Origin: Lujinxingia litoralis
GTDB lineage: Bacteria; Myxococcota_A; Bradymonadia; Bradymonadales; Bradymonadaceae
Assembly (NCBI RefSeq): GCF_003260125.1
Contig: NZ_QHKO01000010.1
Span: forward strand, 105,436 to 169,435
Direction of reading: 5' to 3'
Length of the DNA stretch: 64,000 nt
Shown: positions 46,054 to 54,408 of the stretch, piece by piece
Position numbering within the stretch: position 1 is the first letter of the stretch
Layout: every line of letters starts with the position of its first letter
Notes under the pieces: model-generated
Told to the model about the DNA's origin: nothing
Database searches by the model: none
What the model saw: only the letters and a program-made list of their open reading frames with translations
Translations under genes and position numbers: made by a program

Positions 46054-47061
46054 ATGAAGATCCTGGTCACCGGCGCCGCCGGTTTCATCGGCTCCCATCT
46101 CTCCCACCGCCTCCTGGAGCGCGGTGACACCGTGGTGGGCGTCGATAACATCAACGACTACTACGACCCGAACCTCAAGCTCGCTCGCCTGGAGCGCCTG
46201 CAGACGCAGGAGAACTTCTCGTTTGAGAAGCTCGAGCTGGCCGATCGCCAGGGCGTGGAAGCGCTCTTCAAAAAGCATGACTTCGATCGCGTCGTGCACC
46301 TGGCCGCCCAGGCCGGCGTGCGCTACTCGCTGGAGAACCCCCACGCCTATATCGACTCCAACATCGTGGCGTTTACCAACATCCTGGAGGGCTGCCGCCA
46401 CCAGGAGACTCCGCACCTGGTCTACGCCTCCTCGAGTTCGGTCTACGGCGCCAACACCTCGCTGCCCTTCTCCATCCACGACAACATCGACCACCCCGTC
46501 AGCCTCTACGCCGCCACCAAGAAGGCCAACGAGCTGATGGCCCACACCTACAGTCACCTCTACGGGCTGCCGACCACCGGGTTGCGTTTCTTCACGGTCT
46601 ACGGCCCCTGGGGACGCCCCGATATGGCGCTCTTCCTCTTCACCGATGCCATCCTGAAAGGGCGCCCCATCAAAGTGTTCAACCACGGTGATATGCAGCG
46701 CGACTTCACCTACATCGATGACATCATCGAGGGCGTGGTCCGGGTCACCGATCGCGTGGCCGAGCCCAACGCCAGCTGGTCGGGCGACGCTCCCGATCCG
46801 GGGACCAGCGCGGCGCCCTACCGCATCTACAACATTGGCAACAACAACCCGGTGCAACTCATGGACATGATCGGGGCGCTCGAAGAATGCCTGGGTCAGG
46901 AGGCCCAGAAAGACTTCCTGCCCATGCAACCCGGTGATGTGCAGGCCACCTACGCCGATGTCGATGATCTGATCGCCGATGTGGGATTCAAACCCGACAC
47001 GCCGATCCAGGAAGGGATCGCCAACTTCGTGGCCTGGTACCGCGAGTACTACACGCGCTGA
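46054..47061 (+). CDS. UDP-glucuronate 4-epimerase family protein
   Basis: The 335-residue extended SDR begins ILVTGAAGFIGSHLSHRLLE and has the SSSSVYGANTSLPFS segment, YAATKK (YxxxK) and the TVYGPWGRPDMALFLFTDAI block characteristic of CapI/LpsL UDP-GlcA 4-epimerases, which make UDP-galacturonate. It is the last gene of the ugd-tviB-epimerase run (gaps 23 and 30 nt) and ends at a strong terminator. Confidence 0.92.
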   Translation: MKILVTGAAGFIGSHLSHRLLERGDTVVGVDNINDYYDPNLKLARLERLQTQENFSFEKLELADRQGVEALFKKHDFDRVVHLAAQAGVRYSLENPHAYIDSNIVAFTNILEGCRHQETPHLVYASSSSVYGANTSLPFSIHDNIDHPVSLYAATKKANELMAHTYSHLYGLPTTGLRFFTVYGPWGRPDMALFLFTDAILKGRPIKVFNHGDMQRDFTYIDDIIEGVVRVTDRVAEPNASWSGDAPDPGTSAAPYRIYNIGNNNPVQLMDMIGALEECLGQEAQKDFLPMQPGDVQATYADVDDLIADVGFKPDTPIQEGIANFVAWYREYYTR

Positions 47062-47110
47062 ACGATTGAATCAGCGCTCGGCGCCGCCCCCTCCAGAGAA
47101 GCCGGACCAT

Positions 47111-47142
47111 AAAAAAACCGACCGCATCGCGGTCGGTTTTTT
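47111..47142. terminator. Rho-independent terminator, usable on both strands
   Basis: An A-tract, an 8-9-bp stem with loop ATC, and a T-tract (47111-47142) form a bidirectional terminator between the epimerase gene and the convergent formyltransferase gene. Confidence 0.9.
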
Positions 47143-47201
47143 GTTTAAATTCACCCAGCTGCACACCAACACCGACACAAAAAACACCATCAACAGCCAA
47201 C

Positions 47202-47972
47202 TCAGCGCACCCCGTAGCTCCGTCCTCTCAAATACGAAACCACCGTGGGATGGGACCACAGCCGGCTCCCCCTGGCGCGCACCTCCCAGCCCGGGGTTTC
47301 GCCGCCGAGCAGCGCTTCAACCGCCTGCCCGACCATCGGCACACCGTGGGCGAACTGCAGATAGGGGTAGGTCGCGAAGTTATCGTCCTTGGAGGGCTGA
47401 ATCACCCGCTGCGCCAGGATCTCCCCGGTATCAATGCCCGGGTCGACCAGATGAACCGTCACCCCGAAGCGCTCCGGTTCCCGCTGACGCAGCGCCCAGT
47501 ACCCCCCGTGCACACCGCGATAAAAGGGCGTGATGCCGGTATGCAGATTGATAAAGGGGGCGTCCACACACGCCAGGGTGGCTTTGCTCACAATACGGGT
47601 GGCGCTGATCACCACCACCTCCGGGTTAAAACGTTGTAACGCCTGGCGCGCCTCCTCGGAGTTCACCGAAGGCACCGCCGAGATCTGCCCCGGAGGAATT
47701 GGCTCCCGACGCAGGTCATAGGCCCGCTGAATCTCGTGAATGCGACGGCGCCCCTCCAGGCGCAGCGCCGGGGCCACCACCGCCTGAAAGAGCGTCTGGT
47801 GCCCGACCTTCACCCAGCCCAGCTTTCGAGCGCGCCGACGCATAAAGTCGACGCGGGACATCGGTGCTTCCATAATCACCTGCACCGGCCCGAAACGCCC
47901 TGCCAGCTCGTGATAGAGCATCGGCGTAACAGCTCCCGGGCCTGCCAACATCACCACGCGGCGCTCGCCCAT
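47202..47972 (-). CDS. Formyltransferase-like protein (sugar or Fmt family fold)
   Basis: The 256-residue protein has a formyl_trans_N core with the Asn-His-Asp catalytic set visible: NLHTGITPFYRGVHGGYWAL (N and H) and HLVDPGIDTGEIL (D). It lacks the C-terminal tRNA-binding domain of Met-tRNA formyltransferase, so it is more likely to act on a sugar amine with N10-formyl-tetrahydrofolate. AGGAGGGACC precedes the ATG. Its first 22 nt overlap the end of the deacetylase gene, so the two are expressed together. Confidence 0.85.
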   Translation of the reverse strand: MGERRVVMLAGPGAVTPMLYHELAGRFGPVQVIMEAPMSRVDFMRRRARKLGWVKVGHQTLFQAVVAPALRLEGRRRIHEIQRAYDLRREPIPPGQISAVPSVNSEEARQALQRFNPEVVVISATRIVSKATLACVDAPFINLHTGITPFYRGVHGGYWALRQREPERFGVTVHLVDPGIDTGEILAQRVIQPSKDDNFATYPYLQFAHGVPMVGQAVEALLGGETPGWEVRARGSRLWSHPTVVSYLRGRSYGVR

Positions 47973-48958
47973 GGTCCCTCCTGATCTGAGATGCCCTGAC
48001 GCGCGGCCTCGGCCATCGTCGCCGTCACCAGCTGGCCGGCGTCCCGCCAGCGCGCCATATGTTCGAGAATGTACTGCAGCTCGGAGAGATGCGCCTCCAG
48101 TCCCACCCCGAAGTTATGCGGGTGCCACCACAGGTGGTAGATGCCCCCGCGCCGCACCGCCTCATCGATCTCGCGGCAGATCCGCACGCGCTGACGACGC
48201 GCCAGCCACGCGCTCCGGGTGGCCAGCGGCCGAAAGAAGCGCGTGGCCGGCACATCCACCGGCTGGCGCGCCAGCGGAGAGCCCTCCGAGACACAGCGCG
48301 CGCCGGTCAGCGGAGCCACGCTGTCGATCAGACGCGCGACCCGGCGCATGCCCGTATTCTGCGCCCGATCATGAGCCCGATAGAGCCAGCCCGGCGGATT
48401 TCCCCGATACACCTCCAGCCCCAGGCGCCGGCAGATCTCCAGGTAGTCGCGCCGCATCTGATTGCGCGGAAACACCAGGCTCCGCAGCCGCAGTCCGCGC
48501 CTCCCGGCGACGGCCACCGCCGCCTCCAGGTCCGCCTCAAACTCCGCCGGCCCCTGCCCCGGCTCACAGCAGTAGTAATGCGAGAAGGTATGCGAGGCGA
48601 TCTCCTGGCCCGGACTCGCTTCGATGAGGCGCACCAGCGAGAGCCCGAAATGAAAGGGATCCTCGACCTCATCGCGTCCAATCGACGCGATATGCGGGTA
48701 GGGCGAGAGCGACGCATCGCGGTAGGCCGGAATGCGCCGCGGGAGGCTGGCCAGCAGCTCGTCGCGACTCTCACAGAAAAGCATCCCGACGGTGGCCCAG
48801 GTGGCCATCACCCCGTACTCCTCAAAGAGCTTGAGCATCGCCGGAACCGCCCGGCGTACCCCCAGCAGCTCCACCCGATAGTCTTCCAGACGGCGGTGAT
48901 CGCGCACCCCCCAGAAGAGTTCCAGATCCAGTGAGATCACAAAGCGTGCTGCCCGCAT
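47951..48958 (-). CDS. Polysaccharide deacetylase (NodB-like)
   Basis: The ATG at 48958, with GGGGGAAGG upstream, gives 335 residues beginning MRAARFVISLDLELFWG. The metal site of the family is visible as SLDLE (Asp), then EIASHTFSHYYC (His-x3-His). The C-terminal HLWWHPHNFGV carries the late histidine. It probably removes acetyl groups from an amino sugar or lipid-linked glycan. It overlaps the formyltransferase gene, suggesting deacetylation followed by formylation. Confidence 0.85.
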   Translation of the reverse strand: MRAARFVISLDLELFWGVRDHRRLEDYRVELLGVRRAVPAMLKLFEEYGVMATWATVGMLFCESRDELLASLPRRIPAYRDASLSPYPHIASIGRDEVEDPFHFGLSLVRLIEASPGQEIASHTFSHYYCCEPGQGPAEFEADLEAAVAVAGRRGLRLRSLVFPRNQMRRDYLEICRRLGLEVYRGNPPGWLYRAHDRAQNTGMRRVARLIDSVAPLTGARCVSEGSPLARQPVDVPATRFFRPLATRSAWLARRQRVRICREIDEAVRRGGIYHLWWHPHNFGVGLEAHLSELQYILEHMARWRDAGQLVTATMAEAARQGISDQEGPWASAAW

Positions 48959-49114
48959 CCTTCCCCCTTGCTGTGGTTGCCGGCTCCTTCGACTTATGCG
49001 CCGGGGCGCCGAAACGCCGGACTCTCGCCCCACGCCCCGGCTCACTCCCCGGCGCATCATTGACAGGTTGCGCGCGCTCCCCCCGGCGCGCGCGCCCCCC
49101 TAAAGCGCCTGATG

Positions 49115-49615
49115 CTAGCGCGCTCTCCCGAGCTGAAAGGGGGATTGAGGATCGTCTTCATGACGAATCTCATCGACCTCTTCAGCATAACCCTCGCCGC
49201 GATAGAGGCGGTTGGGGCAGTTGATCACCCACCCGGGCCCGCGGCTGATATTTTGATAGGCGTGCACCACCCCGGCCGGAATGATCACCGCCGCGGGCTG
49301 CTCCTCGCCAAGCTCAAAGACCTCGTAGCGCTCATAACTGGTCGAGGGCGGGCGATTGTCCCACAGATGCAACCGAAAGGTGCCCGGCCCCAGAAAACAG
49401 AAGTAGTCGGCCTGATCGACATGCTCATGGGGCCCGCGCGCAACCCCCGGGGCGGTCTGTGAGATGTAGGTCATCTGCGGCCAGAAATCCTGCGGGAGCT
49501 GATCCTGTCGCCACAGCTCCATCAACCACCCCCGCGGATCGCTGTGGCGGGTCAGCGAGCGCACCACCACACCCACGATCTTGGAGAGGGACTCCTGCTC
49601 TTCGATCCGGCTCAT
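49115..49615 (-). CDS. RmlC-like cupin, dTDP-sugar 3,5-epimerase family
   Basis: The ATG at 49615 follows GGGAGGATGT, giving 166 residues with a single RmlC-type cupin fold. The active-site region reads ARGPHEHVDQADYF where true RmlC has RGLHYQ, so the histidine is kept but the surroundings differ. GVVHAYQNIS and NCPNRLYRGEGY continue the family pattern. It may be the rhamnose 3,5-epimerase of this locus or a related sugar isomerase. It overlaps the rfbA stop as ATGA. Confidence 0.75.
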   Translation of the reverse strand: MSRIEEQESLSKIVGVVVRSLTRHSDPRGWLMELWRQDQLPQDFWPQMTYISQTAPGVARGPHEHVDQADYFCFLGPGTFRLHLWDNRPPSTSYERYEVFELGEEQPAAVIIPAGVVHAYQNISRGPGWVINCPNRLYRGEGYAEEVDEIRHEDDPQSPFQLGRAR

Positions 49616-50337
49616 ACATCCTCCCGGTTGGCGTCCATCACCCAGCGGTTGGCCTGATGATAGGAGGTGAAGGTGCCGGCATCGGTCCACCAGCCCCGCA
49701 GCCTCCCCCAGCTCAGCTCTTCGCGCTCGATGTAGGCGTTGTTGACGTCGGTGATCTCGTACTCCCCGCGGGCCGAGGGGCGCTGACGGCGGATGATCTC
49801 GTAGACCTGGGCATCAAAGAAATACATCCCGGTCACGGCCAGATTGCTCGGCGGTCGTTGCGGTTTTTCGAGAATTTCGACCACCCGATCCCCCTCCACC
49901 CGGGCCACCCCGTAGCGCTCCGGATCGGGCACCTCTTTGAGCAAAATGCGCGCCCCGCCGCCCTGCTCCCGGTAGCGCCGCGCTTCATCGGCGATGCTGT
50001 CCTCAAAGATGTTATCGCCCAGCACCACGCAGACCGGCTCCCCGCTGGAGAAGTTCTCGGCCAGCGAGAGCGCCTGGGCGATGCCGCCGGCCTCGTCCTG
50101 AACGCGGTAGGTGAACTGGCAGCCAAAATCTCGACCGCTGCCCAGCAGGCCCACCACATCGCCCATATGCTCGGTGCCCGTGACGATGAGAATCTGCGAG
50201 ATGCCGGCCTCCCGAAGTTTGAAGATCGGGTGGATCAGCATCGGCTGACGTCCCACCGGAAGAAGATGCTTGTTCGTGACCTTGGTAAGCGGAAAGAGCC
50301 GGCTGCCCGTGCCCCCCGCCAGAACCACACCCCTCAT
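49612..50337 (-). CDS. rfbA: Glucose-1-phosphate thymidylyltransferase
   Basis: The 241-residue enzyme joins glucose-1-phosphate to dTTP, the first step of dTDP-rhamnose synthesis. Landmarks are GVVLAGGTGSRLFPLTKVTNK (nucleotide-binding loop), VVLGDNIFED (metal site), EKPQRPPSNLAVTGMYFFD and the WTDAGTFTS ending. It is the shorter form (about 240 against about 290 residues) common in mixed surface-glycan loci. It lies between rfbB and the RmlC-like gene on the same strand. GAGGGGG lies upstream of the start. Confidence 0.92.
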   Translation of the reverse strand: MRGVVLAGGTGSRLFPLTKVTNKHLLPVGRQPMLIHPIFKLREAGISQILIVTGTEHMGDVVGLLGSGRDFGCQFTYRVQDEAGGIAQALSLAENFSSGEPVCVVLGDNIFEDSIADEARRYREQGGGARILLKEVPDPERYGVARVEGDRVVEILEKPQRPPSNLAVTGMYFFDAQVYEIIRRQRPSARGEYEITDVNNAYIEREELSWGRLRGWWTDAGTFTSYHQANRWVMDANREDV

Positions 50338-50406
50338 GATGCCCCCTCATGTCTGCGCGTTGCAGGCGCCGGGCCACACGCGGCCCCGACACCCGAATCG
50401 TAGAAG

Positions 50407-51444
50407 TTACGCCCATCGCCCCGGCGACACCGGCCCCGGCGCCCAGATCCTGTCCATATGCGTGAGATACCAGTCCACCGTATGCTCCAGGGCCGCCTCA
50501 AAGCTCCAGGCCGGCTCCCACCCCAGATCTTTGCGAATACGCCCGGCGTCGATGGCGTAGCGCCGGTCATGGCCGGGCCGATCGGCCACAAAGCGCACCA
50601 GACTCCGAGCGGTCCCCTCGGCGCGGCCCAACCGGCGGTCGACAAGCTCCCCCAGGGTGTGGACCAGCTCCAGATTGGTCCACTCGTTATGCGCCCCCAC
50701 GTTGTAGCTCTGGCCGCTCTCGCCCTGCTCAAAGACCAGCCCCAGCGCGCGGCAATGATCCTCCACATAGAGCCAGTCACGTACATGGCGCCCGTCGCCG
50801 TACACCGGCACCTCCAGCCCCTGGCTTAACCGTCGAATGATCACCGGGATGAGCTTCTCCGGATACTGATAGGGCCCGAAGTTGTTGGAGCAATTGGTGA
50901 TCACCACATCCATCCCGTAGGTGCGATGGTAGGCCCGGGCCAAATGATCGCTGGAGGCCTTGGTCGCCGAGTAGGGGCTGCTCGGATCGTAGGGCGAACG
51001 CTCACTGAACGCGCCGCGCGGCCCCAGGCTGCCGTAGACCTCATCGGTGGAGACATGCAGAAAGCGCCCTTCAATCCCGCGCTTCTCCCAGGCCTGGCGG
51101 GCCGCCTCCAGCAGCACAAAGGAGCCCACCACGTTGGTCTGAATAAACGCCGCCGGCCCCGAAATGGAGCGATCGACATGGCTCTCCGCCGCCAGATGAA
51201 TCACCCCGTCAAAATCCGACCGGGCAAAGAGGCCCTCCATGGCCTCCCGGTCGGCGATGTCGGCGACGATCAGCGGCACCTCCCGGCGAGCAATCAGCTC
51301 TTCCAGGTAACGCCGATTCCCGGCGTAGGTCAGCTTATCAACCACGCTCACCCGCACCCCGGGGTGTTCCCGGCGCAACCAGTGCACCAGATTGGCACCG
51401 ATAAACCCCGCCCCTCCCGTCACCAACAGGTGGCTCGCATCCAT
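50407..51444 (-). CDS. rfbB: dTDP-glucose 4,6-dehydratase
   Basis: The 345-residue SDR dehydrates dTDP-glucose to dTDP-4-keto-6-deoxyglucose. It has LVTGGAGFIGANLVHWLRRE, LAAESHVDRSI, the STDEVYGSLG signature and YSATKASSDHL (YxxxK). GNCSNNFGPYQYPEKLIP-like sequence (TNCSNNFGPYQYPEKL) is diagnostic. It leads the rfbBA-rmlC-like run on the minus strand. The ATG follows GAGGGGAGC. Confidence 0.95.
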   Translation of the reverse strand: MDASHLLVTGGAGFIGANLVHWLRREHPGVRVSVVDKLTYAGNRRYLEELIARREVPLIVADIADREAMEGLFARSDFDGVIHLAAESHVDRSISGPAAFIQTNVVGSFVLLEAARQAWEKRGIEGRFLHVSTDEVYGSLGPRGAFSERSPYDPSSPYSATKASSDHLARAYHRTYGMDVVITNCSNNFGPYQYPEKLIPVIIRRLSQGLEVPVYGDGRHVRDWLYVEDHCRALGLVFEQGESGQSYNVGAHNEWTNLELVHTLGELVDRRLGRAEGTARSLVRFVADRPGHDRRYAIDAGRIRKDLGWEPAWSFEAALEHTVDWYLTHMDRIWAPGPVSPGRWA

Positions 51445-51720
51445 GCTCCCCTCCGCTCGCTACTGCCAACGTGTCAGAATCGTCCGCGGGCCGCTTCTTA
51501 AGCCCGGTCGATGTCGCATATGTTTTGGGGCGCGGCACCGGCTCCCTCTCCCGGCTCCTGCTGCCCCGGTATCCGACGGCACTCCCAAATCTTTTCTTAG
51601 CGCCCCCCTCTTCCCGGGCGCCGCCGGTGCCCGACCTCCTCCCCCCATACTCCCCCCGCTCTTGCTCGGCACCCCGTATGACGCGTGTCTCCGACAACGC
51701 CCCCCGGCCAGAGACACGCG

Positions 51721-54054
51721 TCACCCCCCGGCCGCCCGCAGCGGCGCGTCCACCGGGCGGACCCGCGGCGCGCGCTCAGCGACCTCCTCTAAAATGGCCA
51801 CATAGCGATCGATGACCGCCTCCACCGAGTAGCGCTCCTCCACCAGCCGGCGCCCCCGGCGCCCCATCCGCACCCGCAGGGCCGGCTGGTCGATGAGCTC
51901 GCGCAGCCCGCGCTCAAACTCCGCCATATCCCCGGCCAAAATCCCGGCCCGACTCCCCTCCAGAATCGTGCGGTTGGCCCCCACCGCCGAGGCCACCACC
52001 GGCAGCCCGGCCGACATGTAGAGCAGCAGCTTAAAGCCGCATTTACCCCGGGTGGCAGCGTTCTCCACCAGGGGCATGATCCCCACATCAAACCCCTGCA
52101 ACTCGGCCACCTCCCGCTCCGCCGACCAGGCCCGCTGCTCCACCCGCGCCACCCCCTTCAGCGGCTCAAACTCGCCATTGGAGATCAGCCGGACGATCAC
52201 ATCGTCGCGCTCCTCCACCAGCCGGCGCAACAGGGGCAGCGCGCACTCCAGGCTCCCGAAGTTCGAGCGGGTCCCCATCCACCCGATCACCACCGGCCCC
52301 GCCGGGCGATTGGCCGGCGGCCGGTAACGCCGGGTATCGACCACCGTGGGAATCACCGAGGTCGGCACCCCCGAGGGCACATGCGCCCCGATGTACTCAT
52401 TGCCACAGATCACATGCGCCACCGCCTCGCAGGCCTGCTCAAAGGCCCGGGCCCCCCGGCGATCCTCGTTGCCATCGGGCCCGCGAAAGATCGCGTCATC
52501 CACATCGAAGATCGCCCGCGGGTTGCGCGCCGCGGCCAGCGCCTCCGGCGCCCCGCTAAAGGGAAGCGCCAGGCGCTGCAAAAAGACCACGTCGTACCCC
52601 TCGGCCTGCAGCCCCCAGGGCACCCGCTTTAAGCTGCACCCCAGCTTGTAGAGCTTGCCCAGGGCTCCGTCGCCCAGGCGGTTGTATCCCTTCCCGTAGG
52701 CCGCTTTCACCTCGCAGGCGATGCCCCGCTCCTGCAGATGGGGCACCAGCTGCTCGACCCGGTAGCGGGAGGCCGGCACGGTCTGGCCCTCGGTCAAAAA
52801 CAACACCTTCAGACGCTCTCGGCTCCCCAGCAATCGCTCATAGAGCGCCCCGTAGCGGCGTACCCCTTCGGTCAGATCGAAATGCGCCTGGGTCAACCAC
52901 CGCGCCTTCAACGCCGTATGCATGCAGCGCTCCGAGGCGGCGATCTCCCCGGCGGCCCGGCGCAACTCCGACTCGCTCAAATCCTCGAGCACCACCCCGC
53001 TCTGGGCTTTTTCCACCCACCGCCGCACCTCCCGATTGCATCCCCACTGAATCGGGCGCACCCCGCTGGCAAAAAACTCCGCCAGCTTGGTCGGCATCGC
53101 CGCCCGATGCGAGGGCTCGGCCTTGCGCAGCAAGAGCCCCCAGTCCATCAATCCCAGCCAGCTGGCCATCTGATCGTGGGGCGCGCTGGCCAGCGTGTAG
53201 GTAGAGGGATCCAGGCGCGCCTTCTGTAAAATTGCCAGCAACGCCGAGGCCTGCCGTGTCAGACACAGCAGATGGGCATCGGGGCGCCGGGCCAGCACCT
53301 GCTCAAAGAGGCGTACCGATGCCTCCACGCAGTACGCCTGACTGACCGCCCCGACCATGCCCACCACCAGCGCCCCGCGCAGACGTTCGCGCACCGACTC
53401 TGGCACTGCCCCGGCGTCGCCGGGCCCCCCCAGGCCAAACTCGCCATAGTCCACGCAGGTCGGGATCACCTCCACCTCCCGGCCCGCCGGCCATGGCCCA
53501 AACTTGCCTTCGCGAATCTCCTCGGCGGCCTCCCGGGTCAGGCTCACCACCGCCCGGGCCCCCTGATACAGCCCCCGCTCCCAGCGCCGGGCCAGCCCCA
53601 GGCGCACCGGACCATCAAACCAGCGGCCCTGCTCCCGGCGCTCATCCACCCAGTAGCCGCGAATATCAAAGAGGTACTCCAGCCCCAGCCCCCTCACCAC
53701 CGAGGCCGCCACGTAGCTGCGGGCGTGCACCAGATCGATGCGCCCCTGGGCCATCACCTCCCGCACCAGCGCCCGTAACCGGCTGATGTTGCGGGCCACC
53801 GCCGCCGGCCCGCCCCCCTCGTCGTAATCGGCCCGCTCCCAGCCGATCCCGGCCGCCGCCAGCTCCCGGGCCAGCGCCGCCTCCCGCGCCCCCTGCCCCT
53901 CGGCCCGGTCGCGCTCCCGCTCCAGACTCACCAGCGTAAAGCGCCACTCCCCCCGCTCGGCCAGCGCCCGCACGTAGCGCAGCACCTGGGAGGTGCCCAG
54001 AGGCTCCATCATCCCATCCAGACTCACGTAAACAATGTGGCTGCGTCGACTCAA
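51721..54054 (-). CDS. Fusion of two GT-B glycosyltransferases
   Basis: The 777-residue protein has two complete GT-B halves. Residues 1-412 (HIVYVSLDGMMEPLGTSQVL, HARSYVAASV, LAEFFASGVRPIQWG) look like one GT4-type enzyme. Residues 413-777 restart with LKVLFLTEGQTVPASRYRVEQL and continue with VIGWMGTRSNFGSLE, CGFKLLLYMSAGLPVVASAVG. Two sugar transfers in sequence by one polypeptide are likely (inference). The start is a TTG at 54054 with weak GGGGG upstream. G+C content is very high. It follows the rfb genes on the same strand, 276 nt upstream of rfbB. Confidence 0.87.
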   Translation of the reverse strand: MSRRSHIVYVSLDGMMEPLGTSQVLRYVRALAERGEWRFTLVSLERERDRAEGQGAREAALARELAAAGIGWERADYDEGGGPAAVARNISRLRALVREVMAQGRIDLVHARSYVAASVVRGLGLEYLFDIRGYWVDERREQGRWFDGPVRLGLARRWERGLYQGARAVVSLTREAAEEIREGKFGPWPAGREVEVIPTCVDYGEFGLGGPGDAGAVPESVRERLRGALVVGMVGAVSQAYCVEASVRLFEQVLARRPDAHLLCLTRQASALLAILQKARLDPSTYTLASAPHDQMASWLGLMDWGLLLRKAEPSHRAAMPTKLAEFFASGVRPIQWGCNREVRRWVEKAQSGVVLEDLSESELRRAAGEIAASERCMHTALKARWLTQAHFDLTEGVRRYGALYERLLGSRERLKVLFLTEGQTVPASRYRVEQLVPHLQERGIACEVKAAYGKGYNRLGDGALGKLYKLGCSLKRVPWGLQAEGYDVVFLQRLALPFSGAPEALAAARNPRAIFDVDDAIFRGPDGNEDRRGARAFEQACEAVAHVICGNEYIGAHVPSGVPTSVIPTVVDTRRYRPPANRPAGPVVIGWMGTRSNFGSLECALPLLRRLVEERDDVIVRLISNGEFEPLKGVARVEQRAWSAEREVAELQGFDVGIMPLVENAATRGKCGFKLLLYMSAGLPVVASAVGANRTILEGSRAGILAGDMAEFERGLRELIDQPALRVRMGRRGRRLVEERYSVEAVIDRYVAILEEVAERAPRVRPVDAPLRAAGG

Positions 54055-54408
54055 TGAAGACCCCCGCGCTCGCAGTAAAGACCTGCTGACGATAAGCTCA
54101 ATAATTCCACCCGTTCATCCCCCGCGCCCGCTCTGCAGGCCCCCAAAAAAGGGAGCCTTTCGCCCCCCTGACCCCCGAGCCCAAACCGAACCTAACCCCT
54201 GATACTTAAACCACTTTCCAAACCCCCGAGCCCCACTCCCGGCCCGGCCGACGTCACACAGAAAATTGAACACCACCGCCTCCCCCTCAAGCCTTCCCCC
54301 TTAAAAAATTCGCCCCCTCCCCCCGGCCCGCCTCCCCCCCTTCTCGCCCCGGCGCCGGGTGCCTAGCTTTCTGTGCATCGCCTGCTCACAGGCTCCTCGG
54401 GGGGACCG
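54055..54408. other. Intergenic region, 354 bp, divergent promoters expected
   Basis: It separates the GT fusion gene (minus) and the flippase gene (plus). It contains C-rich runs and two A/T-richer islands (about 54190-54220 and 54255-54310), but no promoter pair, repeat or ORF I can support. Confidence 0.5.
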
